Source of the DNA: Fumia sp045121595
GTDB taxonomy: Bacteria > Bacillota > Clostridia > Oscillospirales > Ruminococcaceae
Direction of reading: 5' to 3'
DNA: 17,315 nucleotides
NCBI GenBank assembly: GCA_045121595.1
Contig: JBGVGI010000046.1
Coordinates: 1 to 17,315 of the forward strand
Shown here: positions 13,339 through 17,315 of the stretch, piece by piece
How positions within the stretch are numbered: the first letter of the stretch is position 1
Layout of the letters: every line of letters starts with the position of its first letter
The notes under the pieces: generated by a model
Database searches by the model: none
What the model was told of the DNA's origin: nothing
The model's input: the letters and a program-made list of their open reading frames with translations, nothing else
Made by a program: the position numbers and the translations under genes

Positions 13339-13367
13339 AATATTTCTCCTTAAAATTTGCTACCAAT

Positions 13368-13396
13368 ATAATACACTGTTTTATCTACTTTGTCAA
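13368..13396 (-). promoter_or_regulatory. degV promoter
   Basis: Minus-strand TTGACA (13391-13396), 17 bp, TATTAT (13368-13373), leader about 23 nt. Confidence 0.85.
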
Positions 13397-13424
13397 GAGG
13401 TTTTAAAAACCCGATGATAAACTA

Positions 13425-13453
13425 TTGAAATCTCGTTAAAAGTGTGTTACAAT
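13425..13453 (+). promoter_or_regulatory. Promoter of the DUF1836 gene
   Basis: TTGAAA (13425-13430), 17 bp, TACAAT (13448-13453). It diverges from the degV promoter with the -35 boxes about 30 bp apart. The predicted start falls on the AAGGAG ribosome site. Confidence 0.82.
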
Positions 13454-13473
13454 TATTTTAAGGAGTGATAACG

Positions 13474-13989
13474 TTGAAAGAAAGTATTAATACGGCTCTT
13501 GCCGATTCTATAAAAGAATTTAATCTCCCCCCGTTTGAAACTATTCCCGACGTCGGGCTTTATTTAGAGCAGACTGTACGTTTTCTGAGTGACTATTTAA
13601 GTCCGTTGCCGAATATTTCCATCACAACTTCTATGGTCGGCAACTACGTCAAGAAAAAGCTCATAGAAAACCCCGTCAAAAAGCTTTATAACCGTGAGCA
13701 GATTGCCTATCTTCTCTTTATTGCTATTGCAAAATCCGTTTTATCTTTAGAAGATATTCAGCTTCTTATATACGTACAAAAAGCCACCTATACGGGCAAA
13801 ACTGCATACGAATACTTTGCAAGGGAATTTACAAACGTTTTGCATTACGTTTTTGGAATTAAAGACACTTTAGACGAAATCGGCACCGACGATACCCACG
13901 AAAAAACCTTGCTCCGCAATACTATAACAGCTATAGCCTACAAAATATATCTTGATAAAAGTTTCGAGCTTATTCATAAGGATATATAA
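13474..13989 (+). CDS. DUF1836 domain protein
   Basis: 171 aa, soluble and mostly helical. The LPPFETIPDVGLYLEQ stretch, then ITTSMVGNYVKKKLI and KKLYNREQIAYLLFI, are the typical order of DUF1836 proteins in Clostridia and Bacilli. The central part (SMVGNYVKK, then YNREQIA) resembles a MerR/HTH-like helix arrangement, so DNA binding has been suggested for the family on fold grounds; that is inference here. The TTG at 13474 is chosen because AAGGAG (13460-13465) lies 8 nt upstream, while the in-frame GTG at 13465 overlaps that site. It is a single-gene unit ending in a bidirectional terminator. Confidence 0.85.
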   Translation: MKESINTALADSIKEFNLPPFETIPDVGLYLEQTVRFLSDYLSPLPNISITTSMVGNYVKKKLIENPVKKLYNREQIAYLLFIAIAKSVLSLEDIQLLIYVQKATYTGKTAYEYFAREFTNVLHYVFGIKDTLDEIGTDDTHEKTLLRNTITAIAYKIYLDKSFELIHKDI

Positions 13990-14024
13990 AAAATCCTCAC
14001 ACAAATTTGTGTGAGGATTTTTTT
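13988..14024. terminator. Bidirectional terminator after the DUF1836 gene
   Basis: A 30-bp perfect palindrome centred at 14005/14006 (AAATCCTCACACAAA and its complement) with A and T runs outside. It also ends the minus-strand lipoprotein gene, whose stop overlaps the T run. Confidence 0.93.
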
Positions 14025-14424
14025 AATACATACTATCTGTCATTTTTTTTGCAATTCTTGAAAGTTCTTTAGCATATTCGAGTGATGCCTTGGGTGAATT
14101 TGCAAGTTCATCGCTTACCTCACCGGTTTTTTCTGTCCACTCGGATATTTCTTGTGCCATTTCCGTATACTCAGACAACAATGTCAAATCCGTGGGATTT
14201 TCTTTATATTTCTTGTAAAGAGCAATATATTCGTCTACCCATTCTTCGTAATCGACTAAAAACTCACGCCATGCCTCTGTTTCTGCTTCTTTATTTTCAG
14301 CATTTTCAATAGAAACAACGCTTTCAACTTGATTTTCAACCACTGAGTTTTCTTCTGCAGCACAGGAAGAAAACGCAAAAATCATAGTTAACATAGATAT
14401 TATAACAATAAACTTTTTCATCAT
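14023..14424 (-). CDS. Small predicted lipoprotein, possibly DUF6591-like
   Basis: 133 aa. The signal KKFIVIISMLTMIFAFSSC has an FSSC lipobox (Cys21). The mature part is short, helical and charged, with the run WREFLVDYEEWVDEYIALYK, then KENPTD, seen (from memory) in clostridial DUF6591 proteins of unknown role. The start overlaps the stop of the zinc-ribbon gene as ATGA, so the two are translationally coupled; GGAGG lies inside the upstream gene. The operon is likely controlled by the divergent XRE regulator at 14855. Confidence 0.78.
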   Translation of the reverse strand: MMKKFIVIISMLTMIFAFSSCAAEENSVVENQVESVVSIENAENKEAETEAWREFLVDYEEWVDEYIALYKKYKENPTDLTLLSEYTEMAQEISEWTEKTGEVSDELANSPKASLEYAKELSRIAKKMTDSMY

Positions 14425-14744
14425 TTATCCTCCGAACGACATAACAACAAAATACCACCAATGAGATTTACAAATAAAAGTGCACATACTTTTGAACCTG
14501 TTCCGACAGGCTCACCACGTTTCATTTTACCGCAAATAGAAATTGTAATCGGCAAACACCAAGCAAGAGGTAAAAGCAACCACCCCTGCGCAATACATCC
14601 TAAAATAAGAAAAATTTTACTTGCAACCGCAAGACCATCTTTTCCTGCATTTTCTTTTTTCTCAGGCTGTACACTAACACCACACCCTGGGCAAATTACA
14701 GCTTCGTCCGCAATTTCTTTTCCGCATTTTGTACAAAATTTCAT
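14421..14744 (-). CDS. Zinc-ribbon membrane protein (107 aa)
   Basis: The N-terminal zinc ribbon has CTKC (4-7) and CPGC (18-21), followed by a short linker and two hydrophobic segments (about 40-66 and 86-102). Many Firmicutes carry such short ribbon-plus-membrane proteins of unknown role. AGGAGG and the ATG are clear. It is the first gene of a two-gene operon whose promoter is covered by palindromes; the second gene is the small lipoprotein. Topology with the ribbon inside is expected but not shown. Confidence 0.8.
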   Translation of the reverse strand: MKFCTKCGKEIADEAVICPGCGVSVQPEKKENAGKDGLAVASKIFLILGCIAQGWLLLPLAWCLPITISICGKMKRGEPVGTGSKVCALLFVNLIGGILLLCRSEDK

Positions 14745-14767
14745 TTCAGATTCCTCCTAAAATAATT

Positions 14768-14782
14768 TGTCAAATTTTGACA
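14768..14782. promoter_or_regulatory. Palindrome O3 (TGTCAAA-T-TTTGACA)
   Basis: A perfect 15-bp inverted repeat in the leader of the zinc-ribbon gene, built from the same TGTCA/TGACA half-sites as O1 and O2 but in the opposite order. Confidence 0.5.
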
Positions 14783-14788
14783 CTAACC

Positions 14789-14817
14789 ATTATATGACAT
14801 ATTGTCATAAATGTCAA
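14789..14817 (-). promoter_or_regulatory. Consensus promoter of the zinc-ribbon/lipoprotein operon
   Basis: Minus-strand TTGACA (14812-14817), 17 bp, TATAAT (14789-14794). Palindrome O1 fills the spacer and touches the -10 box, a repressor-type position. Confidence 0.9.
14794..14808. promoter_or_regulatory. Operator O1 (ATGACA-TAT-TGTCAT)
   Basis: An inverted repeat of ATGACA, extended by one more pair to TATGACA/TGTCATA. It lies inside the minus-strand promoter spacer. Likely bound by the XRE protein at 14855. Confidence 0.75.
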
Positions 14818-14826
14818 GCACAAATT

Positions 14827-14841
14827 ATGACATAATGTCAT
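14827..14841. promoter_or_regulatory. Operator O2 (ATGACA-TAA-TGTCAT)
   Basis: Same arms as O1, 33 bp away centre to centre (about three helical turns). It overlaps the probable -10 region of the XRE gene (TTGTCA at 14803, then TATGAC at about 14827, 18 bp apart), so autoregulation is expected. Confidence 0.75.
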
Positions 14842-14854
14842 TAGAGGTGGTTTT

Positions 14855-15067
14855 GTGAAAAACAATTTAAAATTGCTACGAAAAAACAAAGGATACACTC
14901 AGATAGCGGTACAAATGAAAACAGGTATAGAACAAGCTCTACTTTCAAAATTTGAAAATGGAGAAAGAGTCCCGCCGACTGAGACTCTTATCCGATTGGC
15001 AGAATTTTATAATGTAAGTATAGATTATATTCTCTGCCGGACCGAAAATCCAAAAGTAAACAAATAA
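14855..15067 (+). CDS. Small XRE-family HTH repressor
   Basis: 70 aa consisting of one Cro/C1-type HTH: LKLLRKNKGYTQIAVQMKTG, then ALLSKFENGERVPPTETLI and the SIDYILCRTE tail usual in Firmicutes. There is no sensor or dimer domain, like phage and mobile-element type repressors. The GTG start follows AGAGGTGG at 14843-14850. It is divergent from the zinc-ribbon/lipoprotein operon with operators O1-O3 between them, so it most likely represses that operon and itself. The hairpin just after its stop has its T run on the other strand, so its own terminator is not clear. Confidence 0.88.
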   Translation: MKNNLKLLRKNKGYTQIAVQMKTGIEQALLSKFENGERVPPTETLIRLAEFYNVSIDYILCRTENPKVNK

Positions 15068-15094
15068 AAAGCAAGTCTTTCGACTTGCAAAAAA
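15066..15094 (-). terminator. Minus-oriented hairpin after the XRE gene
   Basis: GCAAGTC pairs with GACTTGC around TTTC. The T run (TTTTTATTT) follows it on the minus strand only. It would stop transcription entering the XRE gene from the right; no minus-strand gene needs it. Confidence 0.65.
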
Positions 15095-15140
15095 CCTCTT
15101 CCATTTTCACTCTTATCTCTCACTTAAAAGCCCAAACAAA

Positions 15141-15302
15141 TCAATGCGGAGCATTGAATGTAATCGTTTCGAAGAAACGTATGTAATCCACCATAAGGTG
15201 GTATGTAATCAATCCGAAGAAATACACCTCACGGTGATGACATACACACTTCGTGTGATTACATACGCCTGACGGCAATACCATACCAAGCCTTCGGATT
15301 GG
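15141..15302. repeat. Hairpin-linker array 2 (TATGTAATC linker)
   Basis: Non-coding. Direct linkers ATGTAATC (15158) and TATGTAATC (15180, 15202) are followed by inverted linkers GATGACATA (15236) and GATTACATA (15257), with more degenerate copies near 15220 and 15277. Small stems between them are CAATGC-GGA-GCATTG, GTTTC-GAA-GAAAC, CCACC-ATAA-GGTGG, CACC-TCAC-GGTG, CACAC-TTC-GTGTG and GCC-TGAC-GGC. CAATCCGAAG (15210) pairs with CTTCGGATTG (15292), closing the right half. The plan is the same as array 1 with a different linker. Confidence 0.75.
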
Positions 15303-15304
15303 AT

Positions 15305-15339
15305 AAAAAAAAGAGAACGCAAATTGCGTTCTCTTTTTT
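15305..15339. terminator. Bidirectional terminator of the HAD operon
   Basis: GAGAACGCAA and TTGCGTTCTC form a perfect stem with A and T runs outside. It ends the minus-strand HAD gene, whose stop overlaps it, and would also stop plus-strand transcription out of array 2. Confidence 0.93.
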
Positions 15340-15943
15340 ATTTCAGTATCTCATCTAAGTATTTCTTCAACTTCTGAACATCGCCGTCAAATACATATCC
15401 GGTTATACCAATTTTTCCGGCACCATCAATGTTTTCTTTTCGGTCATCAACAAAAATCGTTTCTTCGGGAAGTATATTAAACTCCGAACAAAGATTCTCG
15501 TATATCTCCGCATCCGGCTTAACTTTACCGCATTTTGAAGAATAAACACAACCATCCAGAAGTTTTAATATCGGTATCTCATCGGAATGATCCGCAAAAT
15601 ATTCTGAAATATTTGAAAGCAGATAAACCGAAACACCATATTTTCCCTTGATATGTGATATCAGTTCCCTCATTCCCTCAATCTCAGGAATGTTATATAT
15701 CCAATTATAATATATCTTCTCAGACGCTTCCCAAAGGCTCTCGGGAATTCTCTCTTTTATTGCCGAAACTACTTCCTCATCGGTTATAGTCCCTGCATCG
15801 AGCTTATCCCAGTAAATCCTGTCAAAAATTACTTCTTCAAGCATTTTGGCGTCTTCAGGGTCCCTGACATACTGTCCTACCATATAATCGGGTTCAAATC
15901 TTACAAGAACCTGCCCAAAATCAAAAACAACATTTTTCATCAT
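15338..15943 (-). CDS. HAD-superfamily phosphatase, YihX-like
   Basis: 201 aa, cytoplasmic, alpha-helical cap type 1. Motif I is FDFGQVLV with Asp8 and Gly in place of the second Asp, a form shared with the YihX branch (DLGNV), whose studied member acts on alpha-glucose 1-phosphate. Motif II is LLSN (Ser110), motif III KVKPD (140-144), motif IV FVDDRKEN (Asp166-Asp167). The substrate is inferred only. The start overlaps the upstream stop as ATGA (a second ATG lies 3 nt later), so it is coupled to the NodB-fold gene. Confidence 0.87.
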   Translation of the reverse strand: MMKNVVFDFGQVLVRFEPDYMVGQYVRDPEDAKMLEEVIFDRIYWDKLDAGTITDEEVVSAIKERIPESLWEASEKIYYNWIYNIPEIEGMRELISHIKGKYGVSVYLLSNISEYFADHSDEIPILKLLDGCVYSSKCGKVKPDAEIYENLCSEFNILPEETIFVDDRKENIDGAGKIGITGYVFDGDVQKLKKYLDEILK

Positions 15944-16704
15944 ATAATATCCTCAAAAAAACAACTTTCGTATCCATTTTTACGCAAAAATGAAAAAGTT
16001 TCAAAAAGTTTTTCTTCAAAACTTTCCTGATACCACTTATAATCGGGATAAAAATACTGCTCGTGTATCATTACCTTAATTTCTCTGCCAACAAGCATAT
16101 TCAGTTTGCCAAGAATATCCTCAACATCATATAAATTCAGTATGATATCAATCCCGCCAAAGGCTATTCCCGAATTTGCAACAATTTCTCCCTTTCGGAT
16201 TAAACCAGCGTCCCTATCCGAGAGCCCATAAGATGTCCTTGGTTTCTCCTCTGTCCCGAAAAGTCCGAGCAAAGCCTGAACGTCGTTATCTTTTAAGGCT
16301 TTCAGCCCCTTATCGGTTGTGCGACAGTAATGAATAGTAGTGGTATATGCAAGTGCATCATTGGAAGCAAAGCGGATAATATCATCCTGTACCGCCTTGC
16401 AGTCAGCATAAACCTCGTCATATCCCGAAAACTCATAAGGACTTTCGTTTTCAAGTTTTGAATGAAAAGAAAGTTTCAGCCAGTCGGAATTTTCTTTCCA
16501 TTCAGCAAGATATTTATCTGTCATCTTGGACAGATTAAACCCATCCATCTCGTAAAACAAATTAAGCTGTACCTTTAATCCAAACTGTTTATGAAGCCTT
16601 TTATACATCTTAAGATAAGGGTGATCAAATAAACTATTATAATTATTCTCTGTTAATTCTTTCAAAAAACGGATATTATCATCCACTGTAAAACAGAACT
16701 TCAT
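15940..16704 (-). CDS. NodB-fold (polysaccharide-deacetylase-like) protein
   Basis: 254 aa, no signal peptide. FTVDDN (5-10) takes the place of TFDDG. LKLSFHSKLE (76-85) gives His81 for a metal-site His, TIHYCRT lies at 123-129, and a C-terminal VMIHEQYFYPDY (211-222) matches the last deacetylase motif with His214. This is the WbmS-like branch of the family as I recall it; activity is unproven because the second Asp is followed by Asn, not Gly, and the HxxxH motif is reduced. The ATG at 16704 is chosen for the AGAGGTGG just upstream; a longer in-frame version starting at 16776 would run through the promoter. First gene of a two-gene operon with the HAD phosphatase. Confidence 0.72.
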   Translation of the reverse strand: MKFCFTVDDNIRFLKELTENNYNSLFDHPYLKMYKRLHKQFGLKVQLNLFYEMDGFNLSKMTDKYLAEWKENSDWLKLSFHSKLENESPYEFSGYDEVYADCKAVQDDIIRFASNDALAYTTTIHYCRTTDKGLKALKDNDVQALLGLFGTEEKPRTSYGLSDRDAGLIRKGEIVANSGIAFGGIDIILNLYDVEDILGKLNMLVGREIKVMIHEQYFYPDYKWYQESFEEKLFETFSFLRKNGYESCFFEDII

Positions 16705-16722
16705 CCCACCACCTCTTTTTAT

Positions 16723-16751
16723 ATCATAGCACTGTAATACAAAAAAGGCAA
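16723..16751 (-). promoter_or_regulatory. Promoter of the NodB-fold/HAD operon
   Basis: Minus-strand TTGCCT (16746-16751), 17 bp, TATGAT (16723-16728) with an extended -10 TG. The predicted start is next to the AGAGGTGG ribosome site. Confidence 0.75.
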
Positions 16752-16800
16752 CATCATTTATCACAGATAACATCATTTTGTGTCCGTTTTATGATGTTGA
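16749..16800. repeat. Repeated ACATCAT motifs in inverted arrangement
   Basis: CAACATCAT (16749-16757) and AACATCAT (16769-16776) are direct copies, both complementary to ATGATGTTG (16792-16800). They flank the -35 box of the NodB-fold/HAD promoter and could be a regulator site. Confidence 0.4.
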
Positions 16801-16862
16801 CCGCAAGCTGTCAAATAGTGTACTCCTTTGCTCGTAATGATATTGCGTCTTACGGACACAAA
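16777..16862. repeat. 86-bp segment bounded by 11-bp inverted repeats
   Basis: TTTGTGTCCGT (16777-16787) and ACGGACACAAA (16852-16862) are exact inverse copies. Inside is another palindrome, TTGACCGC-AA-GCTGTCAA (16798-16815). There is no coding capacity and no clear target duplication. It may be an insertion-sequence remnant or a MITE; family not recognised. Confidence 0.45.
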
Positions 16863-16865
16863 CAC

Positions 16866-16903
16866 AAAAAACAAAGGACTACCGAAGTAGTCCTTTGTTT
16901 TTT
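16866..16903 (-). terminator. rRNA operon terminator
   Basis: A 17-bp perfect stem (AAAAAACAAAGGACTAC and complement) with loop CGAA (TTCG on the transcribed strand) and a T run. It follows tRNA-Asn on the minus strand. Confidence 0.95.
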
Positions 16904-16978
16904 GGCTCCCCCTGCCTGGCTCGAACAGGCGACATCATGATTAACAGTCATGCGCTCTACCGACTGAGCTAAGGAGGA
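16903..16978 (-). tRNA. tRNA-Asn (anticodon GTT)
   Basis: 76 nt with CCA. The acceptor TCCTCCT pairs with AGGGGGA (one wobble). The anticodon stem ends ATGA/TCAT around CTGTTAA. It is the last gene of the rRNA operon, after 5S. Confidence 0.96.
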
Positions 16979-16984
16979 ATATGC

Positions 16985-17011
16985 AAAACGGACTGATTGT
17001 CAGTCCGTTTT
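16985..17011. other. Hairpin between 5S rRNA and tRNA-Asn
   Basis: AAAACGGACTGA pairs with TCAGTCCGTTTT around TTG. On the minus strand only TTTT follows, so it is more likely a processing hairpin than a full terminator. On the plus strand a T-rich run follows. Confidence 0.6.
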
Positions 17012-17020
17012 CTTTTTTGT

Positions 17021-17137
17021 GTTGGCACCGTTCTATCTTCCCGGGCCGTCTCCAGCCAAGTATTGTCGACGCGGGTGAGCTTAACTTCTGTGTTCGGGAT
17101 GGGAACAGGTGTACCCTCACCGCCATTAGCACCAACT
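17021..17137 (-). rRNA. rrf: 5S ribosomal RNA
   Basis: The minus-strand sequence has the 5S core (CCCATCCCGAACACAGAAGT, then TAAGC), and the ends GTTGGTGC and GGTGCCAAC pair. Length is about 117 nt; ends are approximate to a few bases. Confidence 0.95.
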
Positions 17138-17234
17138 AGGTCTTAGAATACCATATCTAAATATTTTTGTCAACGGTATCCTCAAAATTGAACAAAGAAA
17201 CTTTTGGAAGTTCTGTTTTGTATCCACATAATAT

Positions 17235-17315
17235 GGTCAAGCCCTCGACCGATTAGTACTCGCTAGCTTAACGCCTCACGACGCTTACACTTTGAGCCTA
17301 TCAACCTTGTAGTCT
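17235..17315 (-). rRNA. rrl: 23S ribosomal RNA, 3' end (partial)
   Basis: The minus strand reads the conserved 3' end of 23S rRNA: GACTACAAGGTTGATAGG, GTGTAAGC, GAGTACTAATCGGTCGAGGG and CTTGACC. It continues beyond the window. A 97-nt spacer separates it from 5S. Confidence 0.95.

Noticed and set aside
15141..15302. CRISPR array or tandem riboswitch
   Set aside because: Short linkers switch orientation midway and intervening segments are hairpins of unrelated sequence; no aptamer core is seen.
16705..16776. N-terminal extension of the NodB-fold protein
   Set aside because: It would be translated across the promoter; AGAGGTGG next to ATG 16704 and the family start at MKFCFTVDD decide the shorter form.
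16941..17135. 64-aa minus-strand reading frame
   Set aside because: It lies on the 5S rRNA and tRNA-Asn genes.

Overview
The window looks like a piece of chromosome from a low-to-moderate GC, spore-forming member of the Clostridia, most likely a gut Oscillospiraceae/Ruminococcaceae-type bacterium. The grounds are a SpoIVB peptidase, a pyrophosphate-type phosphofructokinase, DegV and DUF1836 proteins, strong AGGAGG-like ribosome sites, near-consensus sigma-A promoters with 17-bp spacers, and several TTG starts. The organism call is an inference from gene content; no species is identified.

Layout. Positions 29-3124 (minus strand) hold spoIVB, a PPi-dependent phosphofructokinase and, upstream of the latter, a membrane protein resembling SipW-type signal peptidases that lacks the catalytic serine. 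Positions 3238-3804 hold a tRNA cluster (Val, Asp, Phe, Gly, Cys) with a consensus promoter and a terminator. Positions 3806-4057 are a non-coding array of small hairpins joined by a repeated 9-nt linker. Positions 4111-5886 hold an HD-domain nucleotidase-like gene and a membrane-anchored HTH regulator with a predicted extracellular domain, each with its own promoter and terminator.

Positions 5940-11350 form one operon under a single clear promoter: a 721-aa unrecognised protein that may be a glycan-active (alpha/alpha)-toroid enzyme, a NodB-like deacetylase, an MFS transporter, a CE7 acetyl esterase, and a shrunken second copy of the deacetylase with an in-frame loss of about 180 residues. 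None of the enzymes has a visible signal peptide, so the operon looks like uptake followed by cytoplasmic deacetylation and breakdown of an acetylated or N-acetylated carbohydrate. The substrate cannot be told from the sequence.

Positions 11352-11716 hold a strong promoter, a roughly 160-nt highly structured RNA ending in a terminator, and a 48-aa acidic protein. Positions 11736-14025 hold a lipoprotein and degV (minus strand) and a DUF1836 gene (plus strand). Positions 14023-15067 are a compact divergent module: a small XRE repressor faces a zinc-ribbon membrane protein plus a small lipoprotein across a region packed with TGACA/TGTCA palindromes. Positions 15141-15302 hold a second hairpin-linker array with a different linker but the same architecture. 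Positions 15338-16751 are a two-gene minus-strand operon (NodB-fold protein and YihX-like HAD phosphatase). The window ends in the 3' end of an rRNA operon on the minus strand (23S end, 5S, tRNA-Asn, terminator).

The most unusual material is non-coding: the two mirror-symmetric hairpin-linker arrays and the structured RNA upstream of the acidic small protein. Among the genes, the deacetylase/esterase operon built around an unrecognised 721-aa enzyme candidate is the best lead for undescribed biochemistry.
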